DNA from: Lunatimonas salinarum
GTDB taxonomy: Bacteria > Bacteroidota > Bacteroidia > Cytophagales > Cyclobacteriaceae
DNA length: 64,000 nt
Reading direction: 5' to 3'
NCBI RefSeq assembly: GCF_017811155.1
Contig: NZ_JACVCV010000001.1
Location: forward strand, 434,001 to 498,000
The position numbers and the translations under genes were made by a program. A model generated the notes under the pieces. That model ran no database searches. It saw only the letters and a list, made by a program, of their open reading frames with translations, and was not told the DNA's origin. How positions within the stretch are numbered: the stretch's first letter is position 1; each line of letters starts with the position of its first letter. Positions 37,162 to 46,379 of the stretch are shown one piece after another.

Positions 37162-38325
37162 ATGCAGCTTCCAATCTACCTGGATCATAATGCCACTACC
37201 CCTTGCGACCCGGAAGTTTTGGAGGCCATGCTGCCGTTTTTTGTAGAGCAGTTTGGAAATGCGTCAAGCAAACACCACCCTTATGGGTGGCTGGCAGAGG
37301 ATGCTGTAGAACACGCCAGGGAACAGACCGCCCTACTGATCGGTGCCAAACCTACCGAAATCTACTTTACCAGCGGTGCTACGGAAGCCATTAATTTAGG
37401 TATCCGTGGCATCATGTTGGCCAAAGAGAGGCCCGCGGGAAAAAATCACATCGTCACAGTTGCCACAGAACATGCCGCGGTACTCGATACCGTCAAGGCG
37501 TTAGAACAGGAGGGATTTACAGCCACTTACTTGCCTGTAAAAAAAGATGGCTTGGTCGATCTAAATGAGGTGGCGGCTGCCCTAACGGAAAAAACGGCAC
37601 TTCTGTCGGTAATGACCGCCAACAACGAAACCGGCGTCGTGCAACCATTACAGGAAATAGGGGAATTGGCCCGCAAGCGCGGAGTTCTATATATGACCGA
37701 TGCCGTGCAGGCGGTAGGAAAAATCCCAATAAAGGTGACAGACATGCCCGTAGACCTGCTAGCGCTTTCTGCCCATAAATTTTATGGTCCCAAAGGCATA
37801 GGAGCACTCTACGTCCGAAAAGGCAAACCAACTTTCGCGCTTTTCCCTTTACTGACAGGAGGTGGCCACGAAAGAGGCTTGCGAAGCGGCACGCTCAATG
37901 TTCCGGGCATAGTAGGTCTGGGCAAGGCCTGTGAAGTAGCAGGTCGGCTTATCGATAACGAAACGCGTCGCCTCAGTAACCTACGGGATACCCTGGAATC
38001 GGCCATACTAAAGCTTCCTGGAACCCAAGTAAATGGGAATCTGCAAAGACGGCTACCGCACGTTACCAACATTTCGTTTGACGGAGTACCCGCCAAAGAG
38101 TGGCTTATTGCATTGAACCAAAAAATTGCCGTTAGCTCAGGCTCTGCCTGCAGCAGCATCACCGAACGCGCTTCCCACGTGCTTCGGGCCATGGGCATTT
38201 CCGAAGAGCGAGGGCAAGCCAGCGTACGCTTTGGATTGGGAAGATCCACCACGGAGGCAGACATTGCAATTGCCGTGCAGCATATCTCCTCTACCTTACA
38301 AAAACTTCAACGAAACCCCGTATAG
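37162..38325 (+). CDS. Cysteine desulfurase, NifS/IscS class
   Basis: 387 residues. PLP Lys lies in LSAHKFYGPKG (about 205), with the His in ATEHAAVLD (about 99) that stacks on PLP, and the persulfide Cys in SSGSACSS (about 325). It converts L-cysteine to L-alanine and a protein persulfide for Fe-S clusters or other thiolation. It is followed at 2 bases by moaC and then mobA. That neighbourhood may mean it delivers sulfur for molybdenum cofactor, but the MoaD/MoeB genes are not in the window, so this is inference. Confidence 0.9.
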   Translation: MQLPIYLDHNATTPCDPEVLEAMLPFFVEQFGNASSKHHPYGWLAEDAVEHAREQTALLIGAKPTEIYFTSGATEAINLGIRGIMLAKERPAGKNHIVTVATEHAAVLDTVKALEQEGFTATYLPVKKDGLVDLNEVAAALTEKTALLSVMTANNETGVVQPLQEIGELARKRGVLYMTDAVQAVGKIPIKVTDMPVDLLALSAHKFYGPKGIGALYVRKGKPTFALFPLLTGGGHERGLRSGTLNVPGIVGLGKACEVAGRLIDNETRRLSNLRDTLESAILKLPGTQVNGNLQRRLPHVTNISFDGVPAKEWLIALNQKIAVSSGSACSSITERASHVLRAMGISEERGQASVRFGLGRSTTEADIAIAVQHISSTLQKLQRNPV

Positions 38326-38327
38326 CT

Positions 38328-38822
38328 ATGGAGCTTCCAAAAAAAGACTTCACGCACCTAGACCAACATACAGGAAATCCTACGATGGTAGACGTTGGCA
38401 CCAAAGCAGCGACTAAACGGATTGCAACCGCCGTTTGCGAGGTAGTGCTCGGCCGCGATATCATGCAACGACTGCTGGAAGAAAAGGACATTGTCACAAA
38501 AAAGGGCCCGGTGTTTCAAACGGCCATAATAGCTGGAACCATGGGAGCCAAAAAAACAGCAGAGCTCATCCCCTTATGCCACCCCCTCGCCTTGGAAAAA
38601 ATCAAGATTGAAATTGATCCGATATCAGAAACCAGCATACAGATACGCTGTACAGCCTCGCTCACGGGCAAGACCGGGGTGGAGATGGAAGCCATGACCG
38701 GTGCATCCGTGGCAGCGCTGACAATTTACGATATGTGCAAGGGATTTTCGCACGATATCCTGATCCGTGAACTCAGGTTAGTGGAAAAAAAGGGGGGTAA
38801 GAGTGACTTCAGGCGTGACTAG
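38328..38822 (+). CDS. moaC: Cyclic pyranopterin monophosphate synthase
   Basis: 164 residues, full length for MoaC. Family blocks: MVDVGTKAATKR (about 20-31), LIPLCHPLALEKI (about 81-93) and the active-site Lys/Asp region GVEMEAMTGASVAALTIYDMCK (about 117-138). It forms cPMP, the first tetrahydropyranopterin of molybdenum cofactor synthesis, from the MoaA product. The start lies 2 bases after the cysteine desulfurase stop; its 3' end overlaps mobA by 20 bases. Confidence 0.95.
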   Translation: MELPKKDFTHLDQHTGNPTMVDVGTKAATKRIATAVCEVVLGRDIMQRLLEEKDIVTKKGPVFQTAIIAGTMGAKKTAELIPLCHPLALEKIKIEIDPISETSIQIRCTASLTGKTGVEMEAMTGASVAALTIYDMCKGFSHDILIRELRLVEKKGGKSDFRRD

Positions 38823-39411
38823 CCCCCTTAACGGATTGGTGTTGATAGGAGGTAAAAGCTCCCGAATGGGCAAAGATAAAAGCCTTCTCTGCTATCAGGG
38901 CACCATCCCCCAACGCGAGTACCTTTTAAGTCTGCTGGCGCCAATCTGCCAATCTACGTACCTATCCTGCAATCAACACCAACTCGCCCAGATTAGTCAA
39001 CCTGAAGCAGTAATTGTGGATCGCTTTCAGGAAAGCGGCCCGATGGGAGCTATTTTATCTGCATTTGGACACCGTGCAGACTGCGCATGGCTGGTTGTGG
39101 CTTGTGACCTACCTATGCTGTCGGTTACTTTTCTAGAGTGCCTGGTAGCTGCTAGAAACACAAAAAAACAAGCCACCGCATTTCGCAAACAGCACGCAAG
39201 GCTTCCCGAACCTCTCTGCACCATCTACGAACCTAGCAGTTACCAAACGCTTCAAAATGAATTTGATCGAGGTAATTTATCACCCGCCAAGGCTTTGCTA
39301 GCCATGGACGTGGCTTGGCAGGAATTGAAAGATGACGACATATTAATGAATGTCAATAATCCACAAGAGCATATAGAAGCACTGGCAAAAATAGGGAGGC
39401 ATCTAAAATAA
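38803..39411 (+). CDS. mobA: Molybdenum cofactor guanylyltransferase-like NTP transferase
   Basis: 202 residues. VLIGGKSSRMGKDKSLL (about 13-29) is the nucleotidyltransferase motif GGxSxRMGxDK; FQESGPMGAI and VVACDLPML (Asp binds metal) follow in the MobA order. It attaches GMP to Mo-molybdopterin. The start is GTG at 38803 inside the moaC 3' end; a second GTG at 38815 is possible, and there is no in-frame ATG before the motif. The overlap implies coupled translation with moaC. Confidence 0.88.
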   Translation: MTSGVTSPLNGLVLIGGKSSRMGKDKSLLCYQGTIPQREYLLSLLAPICQSTYLSCNQHQLAQISQPEAVIVDRFQESGPMGAILSAFGHRADCAWLVVACDLPMLSVTFLECLVAARNTKKQATAFRKQHARLPEPLCTIYEPSSYQTLQNEFDRGNLSPAKALLAMDVAWQELKDDDILMNVNNPQEHIEALAKIGRHLK

Positions 39412-39430
39412 TCGCCGTATATTTGGCTCT

Positions 39431-40615
39431 ATGTTAGATTTTGAACGAAAAGGAACCATCGTTGTCACTTGCTTTGACCGATTTTCCCCCTATCTGGAGC
39501 AGGAAATAATCAACTTGGGCTATACCCCAACCGAAACCTACCGAACGCGGGTTACTCTGACAGGAAGCTTGCTTGATTGCATCATCCTCAATATGCACTT
39601 GCGCACCGCTAGTAACGTACTGTTCAAACTGATTGAATTCCCCTTGCACCACATCAAAGACCTTTATGGCAAGGTAAAATCCATGCCCTGGGAAAACTAT
39701 CTGTCCAAAGATGGTTACTTCTCGGTGAGCAGTACGGTCGATCACGAAACCGTGGACAATCCGTTATTTGCCAATGTGACGGTCAAAGACGCCATCGTAG
39801 ACCGGTTTAGGGAAAAATTTGACGTTCGTCCGGATACCGGCGCCGACTTTAAAGGGGCCGTAATACAGCTTTTCTGGAAAAATGACCACGCATCCATTTA
39901 CCTCAACACCTCCGGAGAAACCTTGGTCAAACACGGGTATCGAATGGTTCCCGGCAAAGCCCCAATGATGGAAGCCTTAGCTGCAGCCACCATCCTGGCT
40001 TCCGGATGGGATCGTCAATCCCCCTTTATCAACCCTATGTGTGGTGCCGGGACAGTGGCCATCGAAGCCCTTCTGATTGCTACAGACCGATTTCCTGGCA
40101 TTTACAGGGATCATTATGCTTTTCAACACCTACTTGGTTACGAAGAGAAAACCTACAGGCAGCTGAAGAAGCAACTTTATTTGAAAATCAAAGAGGTGCC
40201 GGTAACCATCGTTGCTTCAGACATCAGCGAGCGGGCCATTACAGCATCCCGCATGAACGCAGAAACGGCCGGCGTGGAGGACCTCATTACATTCGAAACC
40301 TGTGACTTCGCCGATACTAGTATCCCGGAGGGAGGGAAAGGTGCCGTTTTTCTAAACCCGGAATATGGGCAACGTTTGGGAGAAATGGAAGAATTGGAGG
40401 GCACGTACAAACGCATCGGAGACTTTCTCAAACAGCGGTGCGGGGGGTATGCCGGATTGGTGTTTACCGGCAACATGGATTTGGGGAAAAAAATCGGCCT
40501 TAAGCCGAAACGCAAAATCCCCTTCTACAATGGAACACTGGATTGCCGCCTATTGCATTTTGAATTGTACGAGGGCACCCGTAGAAAGACCTTTTTGAAT
40601 TCAGAAAGTAATTGA
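39431..40615 (+). CDS. THUMP-domain class I rRNA methyltransferase (RlmL-type)
   Basis: 394 residues. An N-terminal THUMP domain (about 60-170) binds RNA. The methyltransferase half has INPMCGAGTVAIEALL (SAM motif I, about 200), ASDISERAI (about 260) and FLNPEYGQRLGE, which holds the catalytic NPxY site (NPEY rather than the more usual NPPY; this variant is also seen in relatives). Such proteins methylate N2 of guanosine in 23S rRNA or tRNA. The gene follows mobA by 19 bases. An inverted repeat (40614-40647) without T run follows its stop. Confidence 0.87.
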   Translation: MLDFERKGTIVVTCFDRFSPYLEQEIINLGYTPTETYRTRVTLTGSLLDCIILNMHLRTASNVLFKLIEFPLHHIKDLYGKVKSMPWENYLSKDGYFSVSSTVDHETVDNPLFANVTVKDAIVDRFREKFDVRPDTGADFKGAVIQLFWKNDHASIYLNTSGETLVKHGYRMVPGKAPMMEALAAATILASGWDRQSPFINPMCGAGTVAIEALLIATDRFPGIYRDHYAFQHLLGYEEKTYRQLKKQLYLKIKEVPVTIVASDISERAITASRMNAETAGVEDLITFETCDFADTSIPEGGKGAVFLNPEYGQRLGEMEELEGTYKRIGDFLKQRCGGYAGLVFTGNMDLGKKIGLKPKRKIPFYNGTLDCRLLHFELYEGTRRKTFLNSESN

Positions 40616-40748
40616 CAGGCTGGTTTGGAGACCCTACTCTGCCTGTCCATGACGAATGAACTTACGCCAGCCACCGCAAATACGTGCATGTGAATCGATT
40701 TTATGCATCAAAAGAAACCTTACCTTTGTTTCACTAACCCGCAAAAAA

Positions 40749-43700
40749 ATGACGCTTACACATAGGTGCACCCAATTCTTTGTATGTTTCCTGTTGCTTT
40801 CGCCTTTATGGGCACAAGAAAGTGAAGAATGGGATATTTCAAATCCTCCTGGAAACTGGGATTTCAATGAGGTCAACTTTAGCACCGACGAGGGCACGTG
40901 GATGAATCTCGACGTAAGCCCTGATGGAACGACCATTGTTTTTGACCTAATGGGTGACATCTATTCCCTGCCGATTACGGGTGGAAAAGCCAAGCCATTG
41001 CGTACTGGATTAGCCTTTGAGATTCAGCCCCGCTATAGCTTTAACGGAGAATGGATCTCCTTTACCTCCGACGCAGGAGGCGGCGACAATATTTGGGTGA
41101 TGAAAAAGGACGGCAGCGAAGCCAAACAAGTCACTAAGGAATCGTTTCGCCTGCTCAATAACGCCACTTGGATGCCCGATGGCAATTACTTGGTAGCTCG
41201 CAAGCACTTTACTTCTGGACGCTCCCTAGGGGCCGGCGAAATGTGGCAGTACCACATCACGGGGGGACCAGGCTTGCAGCTAACCAAGCGAAAAAACGAC
41301 CAGCAAGACGTCAATGAACCAAGTGTGTCAACAGATGGTAGGTACTTGTATTTCAGTGAAGACATGGCTCCCGGTGGGGCCTTTGAATACAACCGAGACG
41401 CAAACAATCAGATTTACGTCATCAAACGGTATGATTTCGAAACCGGCGAAACCATTACGTTGACTGGAGGTCCGGGGGGAGCTGCAAGACCACAGGTGTC
41501 GCCGGATGGAAAAAAGCTGGCGTTTATCAAGCGTGTGCGTACAAAAACAGTCCTATACCTACACGACTTGGAAACAGGTGAAGAATGGCCGGTTTTTGAC
41601 GGACTGAACAAAGATCAACAAACAGCTTGGGCTATCTTCGGTGTATATCCCGGTTTTGGCTGGATGCCGGATAGCCAAGACATCGTGGTATGGGCCAAGG
41701 GACATTTGCAACGGATCAACACCCAAACTTTGGCGCATTCCCCTATCCCTTTCCGCGTAGATGCCGCCATCAAGGTTGCCAAACGCGTTTACCACACTCA
41801 CCCCATTGAGCGGGACGTGTTTGATGCCAAAATGATAAAACATGCGGTAACCTCTCCCGATGGCAGCACATTGGCTTTTACAGCCCTTGGATATATCTGG
41901 ACCAAGCAGCTTCCCAATGGAAAACCAAAGAGACTGACCACCGGTAGCGACTTTGAAGCGGAACCACAATTTTCACCGGATGGAAAAAAGGTGCTTTTTG
42001 TCACATGGAATGACCTAGAGAAAGGAACCATTTCCGAAGTCCGCCTCAACGATGGCCTTGTCAACCGTCTCACTGCTGAAAAGGGTATCTACCGAACCCC
42101 GGCATACGCGCCAGATGGTCGGCAGGTCGTGTACCGCAAGGAACCCGGAAACTTGGATCAAGGAAGGACATTTTCCAAAAATCCGGGCCTTTACCTCATG
42201 GATGCAAATGGCTCCGAACCGCGTCTGTTGACGCGAGAGGGTGCTAACCCCCAATTTACGGCAGACGGAAAACGGGTATTCTACCAAACCGGAGGCACCT
42301 TCTTTGGCAGCATCACCAAGGAGCTGAAAAGTATTGACCTCCATGGCCACGACGAGCGGACACATATCCGATCAAGCTATGGCAACCGACTGGTACCCAG
42401 CCCGGACAACAAATGGGTAGCCTTTATCCATTTACATAAAGCGTATGTGGCGCCGCTGGTGATGAATGGGCAACCCATAGACCTGGATAATCAGACAAAG
42501 TCGGTTCCCGTTGCCCAATTGACCAAAGACGCAGGGATCAACCTGCACTGGTCCAAAGACAGTCAGACGGTATTTTGGACGATGGGAGACCGTTACTACT
42601 CCAATAAATTGTCTGAACGCTTTGATTTTCTGTCAACGGAAAGTAACAAAAAAGCGCAGGAATCAGCGGGTATCCCCATCGGACTAACTGCACAAGTGGA
42701 TCGTCCAAAAGGAAAAATCGCCTTCGAAGGTGGGCGCATTATCACCATGGAAGGAGACGAGGTCATTGAAAATGGAACCCTCGTGGTGGACGGCAATCAG
42801 ATCCTAGCTGTGGGTCCTAGCTCATTGGTGAAGGTACCTTCGGACGCCAAAACCTACGATATGAGGGGCAAAACCATCCTGCCCGGCCTAGTAGATGCAC
42901 ACGCCCACGTGGGGGCTTTTCGGGAGGGGCTGACCGTGCAGCGAAACTGGCAACTGTACGCCAACCTAGCGTATGGAGTAACCACCTCTCACGACCCATC
43001 TGCCAATACCGAAACCGTCTTTACCCTATCTGAAATGGTTAAAAGCGGTGCGCTAGTAGGCCCTCGGATTTTCAGTACGGGATTTATACTGTATGGTGCC
43101 GATGGAGACTTCAAGGCGGTGATCAACAAGCTGGAAGATGCCCGTTCTTCCATACGTAGGACCAAGGCATTTGGCGCTACAGCCGTTAAGTCTTATAATC
43201 AACCCAGAAGGGACCAACGGCAACAGGTATTGCAAGCCGCGCGGGAATTGGGCGTAAATGTGGTTCCTGAAGGCGGTTCCACTTTCTTTCACAACATGAC
43301 GATGGTAATAGACGGACACACCGGAATCGAACACAATATCCCAATTGCACCCGTTTACAAGGACGTTTTAGAGCTTTGGAGTCAGACCGAAGTAGGATAT
43401 ACGCCTACGCTGATTGTCAACTATGGAGGTATAAATGCAGAACGCTACTGGTACCATCAGACCAACGTGTGGGAAAACGAAAAACTATTACAGTTTACCC
43501 CAAGGGGAGCAGTAGATGCCCGATCGCGACACCGTATCATGGTCCCGGACGAGGAATACGAAAACAGCCACATACTCACCTCAAAAGCCGTCACCAAACT
43601 GGCTGAAAAAGGCGTAAAAGTCAATATGGGAGCCCACGGGCAATTGCAGGGATTGGGAGCGCACTGGGAACTCTGGAGTTTGGCCCAGGGTGGCATGAGT

Positions 43701-44027
43701 AACCACGAAGCCCTTAAAACGGCCACCATACACGCGGCCCAATACATCGGAATGGGCGAGGACATCGGATCCCTAAAAGCCGGTAAATTAGCCGATCTTA
43801 TCATCATGGAAAAGAATCCCCTAGAGGTTATTCAAAACTCCGAATCCATCACACATACCATGGTCAATGGCAGGCTATATGATGCTGCCACCATGCACGA
43901 AATCGGAAACGAGCCACGTGAACGAGGGGCCTTTTACTGGGAAAACGGTCTTTTCCACGAGGCCTTTCCCTGGCACGAGCATATCCGCGGATTTACCCAT
44001 AGTGGTTGCGGCTGCGGCCTGCAATAG
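40749..44027 (+). CDS. Secreted propeller-amidohydrolase fusion
   Basis: 1092 residues from the ATG at 40749, which starts a signal peptide (cleavage near LWAQ). The N-terminal about 650 residues hold repeated TolB/WD40-like blades (SPDGTTIVF, SPDGKKLAF, SPDGKKVLF and similar). An amidohydrolase domain follows: VDAHAHVG (HxH metal site, about 752), KSYNQPRR (Lys, about 855), EHNIP (His about 893), GAHGQLQGLG (about 992) and GSLKAGKLADLI near the end. It resembles periplasmic imidazolonepropionase-like or cyclic-amide hydrolases found in marine Bacteroidota. The last residues are Gly/Cys-rich (CGCGLQ). Confidence 0.88.
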   Translation: MTLTHRCTQFFVCFLLLSPLWAQESEEWDISNPPGNWDFNEVNFSTDEGTWMNLDVSPDGTTIVFDLMGDIYSLPITGGKAKPLRTGLAFEIQPRYSFNGEWISFTSDAGGGDNIWVMKKDGSEAKQVTKESFRLLNNATWMPDGNYLVARKHFTSGRSLGAGEMWQYHITGGPGLQLTKRKNDQQDVNEPSVSTDGRYLYFSEDMAPGGAFEYNRDANNQIYVIKRYDFETGETITLTGGPGGAARPQVSPDGKKLAFIKRVRTKTVLYLHDLETGEEWPVFDGLNKDQQTAWAIFGVYPGFGWMPDSQDIVVWAKGHLQRINTQTLAHSPIPFRVDAAIKVAKRVYHTHPIERDVFDAKMIKHAVTSPDGSTLAFTALGYIWTKQLPNGKPKRLTTGSDFEAEPQFSPDGKKVLFVTWNDLEKGTISEVRLNDGLVNRLTAEKGIYRTPAYAPDGRQVVYRKEPGNLDQGRTFSKNPGLYLMDANGSEPRLLTREGANPQFTADGKRVFYQTGGTFFGSITKELKSIDLHGHDERTHIRSSYGNRLVPSPDNKWVAFIHLHKAYVAPLVMNGQPIDLDNQTKSVPVAQLTKDAGINLHWSKDSQTVFWTMGDRYYSNKLSERFDFLSTESNKKAQESAGIPIGLTAQVDRPKGKIAFEGGRIITMEGDEVIENGTLVVDGNQILAVGPSSLVKVPSDAKTYDMRGKTILPGLVDAHAHVGAFREGLTVQRNWQLYANLAYGVTTSHDPSANTETVFTLSEMVKSGALVGPRIFSTGFILYGADGDFKAVINKLEDARSSIRRTKAFGATAVKSYNQPRRDQRQQVLQAARELGVNVVPEGGSTFFHNMTMVIDGHTGIEHNIPIAPVYKDVLELWSQTEVGYTPTLIVNYGGINAERYWYHQTNVWENEKLLQFTPRGAVDARSRHRIMVPDEEYENSHILTSKAVTKLAEKGVKVNMGAHGQLQGLGAHWELWSLAQGGMSNHEALKTATIHAAQYIGMGEDIGSLKAGKLADLIIMEKNPLEVIQNSESITHTMVNGRLYDAATMHEIGNEPRERGAFYWENGLFHEAFPWHEHIRGFTHSGCGCGLQ

Positions 44028-44132
44028 GTACATTCAGGTCTCGCCCTTGACAGAAAAGGCCTGAGGCACGGATCGATAGACGCACCAGGATGTAACCATA
44101 GTTGGAAGAGCGTGAGGACAAAAAATAAGATA

Positions 44133-44477
44133 ATGAAAAATGACCTGCCCCTGCGGTGGGAGGAATTCCAGCGGGTAGAAATGCGTGTGGGGACGGTGGT
44201 ATCTGCGGAGGTTTTTCCGGAGGCCAGAAACCCGGCCTATAGACTTCAGATTGATTTTGGCCCCTGGGGCATCAAAAAATCTTCGGCGCAGATCACCGAT
44301 CTGTACCATCCGCAGGATTTGATAGGCAAACAGGTAGTTGCCGTCGTCAACTTTGCCCCAAAACAAATAGCGAACATGCGCAGCGAGTGCCTTGTGTTGG
44401 GGGCGGTAGGAATGAATTCAGAAGTTTCCCTCTTGGGTGTGGATCGGGTGGTAGAAAATGGTACCCTGGTGGGGTAA
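44133..44477 (+). CDS. csaA: tRNA-binding domain protein CsaA
   Basis: 114 residues from the ATG at 44133; an in-frame GTG at 44112 would add seven residues. RVEMRVGTVVSAEVFPEARNPAYRLQIDFG, KKSSAQITDLY and VVAVVNFAPKQIANMRSECLVLGA follow the CsaA pattern exactly. The family is an EMAP-II/OB-fold dimer that binds tRNA and is linked to chaperone or export functions. It is convergent with the small ORF and the chimeric gene on the minus strand. Confidence 0.93.
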   Translation: MKNDLPLRWEEFQRVEMRVGTVVSAEVFPEARNPAYRLQIDFGPWGIKKSSAQITDLYHPQDLIGKQVVAVVNFAPKQIANMRSECLVLGAVGMNSEVSLLGVDRVVENGTLVG

Positions 44478-44490
44478 TCCAATAAACATA

Positions 44491-44586
44491 CTATGCTGCT
44501 AAAGGCGTTCGGTAATCATTTGTATCTAACACAGGATAATCCTTCCCCAGCTCTTTCTTTGCGGCTTCGTCATGTTTGTGCGACAT
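44491..44586 (-). CDS. Possible 31-residue ORF or remnant 3' of the chimeric gene
   Basis: ATG at 44586, TAG at 44491-44493. The peptide is charged and Asp/Lys/Glu-rich with a coding-like look (HKHDEAAKKELGKDYPVL, then NDYRTPLAA). The frame also extends a few codons upstream across the end of the chimeric ORF (FLRYMS), so it may be the C-terminal remnant of an older gene that the AT-rich segment joined, or a frameshifted tail. I do not recognise the family. Confidence 0.3.
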   Translation of the reverse strand: MSHKHDEAAKKELGKDYPVLDTNDYRTPLAA

Positions 44587-44591
44587 ATACC

Positions 44592-46379
44592 TCAGGAATA
44601 AATAGGTTTTTGAGACTCCATGGACATTGGCGCTAGACTTCGATAGTGCTTCAACAATCCAATACAATAATCATCTTCTTCGACCGAGGCAATTGCCACG
44701 TCCTTATTTAAAACATATTCTGCAAAAATGGACGGTATTCTATTTGCCCATTTAAGGTAGGACTTTACAGGCCTACTTTCTTTAGCGGAATATTGCATGA
44801 CGATATAACCAATAGGAACTGATAGATTAATGGGTATTTGGAAGGATATATTCTCCGGCTTCAACTCCCTTCGTTGATCCCACTGCTTTTTCCAAGTACT
44901 CAAGGTAATTCCCAAATTTTTGATGCCTTGCAGAGAGAATAGGTCTGATGCCACAGGCATCACAATAAAGTCAGAGCAGATGGTCACCGCTCGATTTATT
45001 GCACCCAAATTAGGTCCAACATCTATCAAAACATACTCCGCATTAAATTGGGCTGTTGCATCTTGAATAATGGTAAGGTATTCATTTATCTCCTCAATAT
45101 GGACAGGATAGAATGGGTCACCTGATAACACCGGATTAATGGAATCTAAAATAGTAATAGGAAGATTATTTTCATAAACTTCCTCTAACCGTTCTGCACT
45201 CACAAACATGGAAGTCAAATTTGACTGAGGATCTAAATCAAAATCAGGTTGTCCATTACCATTTTTGCTAAGATCATCGATTGCTCGCTTTACCCCGTAG
45301 TTAAACCTGTTTACATAGCCCAATATTTTTAAAGCTTCGGCAAGCACAACGTTTCTATAATCAATGGCATCAGGGAAATTTTGGGCATTCACATCGCCAA
45401 TTAAGCCCCCCGGATTTATAATTTCAATACGATTTGAAAATTCATACATGTAAATTGGTGAATTTGACTCGTAATTTCTATGCATAATGGCATTCATTAG
45501 AAGTTCTCTAAGTGCCCAAAAGGGATAGTTTCGGATACTATTTTCTTTCAGGGAATCAATTTTCACTGGCCTTCCCTTGATTATAATGTTTTTGATAAAA
45601 TCATCCATCGAGTTCAGTTCAGTAATCAATGCCCCAGAAAACTTCTTTTCATACGCTACATCACTGTTCATTTGTTCACCATTGAATTTTACATATTGTA
45701 TGTAAGCACCCGGCAAGTAGAATTCAGGATTAATCCCAAATATCAAAATACCAGCATTTGTCGGACATTGCTCTTTGTTGTCAAAAAAACGTAGGGATGC
45801 TAATTGTTGCTCTAAGGTTCTTCCATTTTCTTTTAAAGTGTCTTTATCTATAGCGGCAGGCAGATACGTTGACTTAAAATATTCAAGGGCTAAATCATCT
45901 AATCTTGCTCCCAATGCAGGAACCAGATCATAGGTCCTTGCATAGGAAGCCCTTCTTTCAATCAATATTTCTTCTTCCTCTATGGTAGCCTTATCCCTTC
46001 TGGGACCTATTCGAATCCAGCATCTGCCGTCGTAGCGTACAGGTGGATAGGAAGAAGGGGTGACTTGAATCACTACTACTTCTCCTTCTGGAAATTGGGT
46101 AACTGAACTTACTACCATTGAAGGCTGGGGAAGCACGTTTCCATTTGTCTTTAAATTTCCTATAGCCTGCAATTCCTTATCGGGCCAAGTCATTCCCGCT
46201 AGCCTACCATCGTCATGAACTCCCAATAAAATGTAGCCCGTTTTTCTATGATTTGGAAAATCATTGGACAATGCACAAACCGCAGGGCCCAATTTGCTTT
46301 CCTTGACAGAAATGGTTCTTTCTATCAAATCACTTCCTATTTCTGCTAGTAGTTCCTTTACTTTTTCTTCAGTTATCAT
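44592..46379 (-). CDS. Chimeric AlbA_2/HATPase protein fused to a P-loop-less ParA fragment
   Basis: 595 residues in one open frame. Residues about 1-378 are an AlbA_2 (Schlafen-type) protein: GYILLGVHDDGRLAG, WIRIGPRRDKATIEEE, then the HATPase_c_4 part LRELLMNAIMHRNYESNSPIYMYEFSNRIEIINPGGL (about 290-326). From DFDLDPQSNLTSMF (about 379-392) on, it reads as a ParA/MinD-type ATPase: LIDVGPNLGAINRA (about 451-464), PVASDLFSLQGIKNLG, then LLKHYRSLAPMSMESQKPIYS. The N-terminal P-loop of ParA is absent, the region between EEINEYL and the ATPase switch (about 430-445) looks short, and the C terminus stops early. The DNA is more AT-rich than the neighbours. It looks like two adjacent genes joined by deletion. 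Confidence 0.8.
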   Translation of the reverse strand: MITEEKVKELLAEIGSDLIERTISVKESKLGPAVCALSNDFPNHRKTGYILLGVHDDGRLAGMTWPDKELQAIGNLKTNGNVLPQPSMVVSSVTQFPEGEVVVIQVTPSSYPPVRYDGRCWIRIGPRRDKATIEEEEILIERRASYARTYDLVPALGARLDDLALEYFKSTYLPAAIDKDTLKENGRTLEQQLASLRFFDNKEQCPTNAGILIFGINPEFYLPGAYIQYVKFNGEQMNSDVAYEKKFSGALITELNSMDDFIKNIIIKGRPVKIDSLKENSIRNYPFWALRELLMNAIMHRNYESNSPIYMYEFSNRIEIINPGGLIGDVNAQNFPDAIDYRNVVLAEALKILGYVNRFNYGVKRAIDDLSKNGNGQPDFDLDPQSNLTSMFVSAERLEEVYENNLPITILDSINPVLSGDPFYPVHIEEINEYLTIIQDATAQFNAEYVLIDVGPNLGAINRAVTICSDFIVMPVASDLFSLQGIKNLGITLSTWKKQWDQRRELKPENISFQIPINLSVPIGYIVMQYSAKESRPVKSYLKWANRIPSIFAEYVLNKDVAIASVEEDDYCIGLLKHYRSLAPMSMESQKPIYS

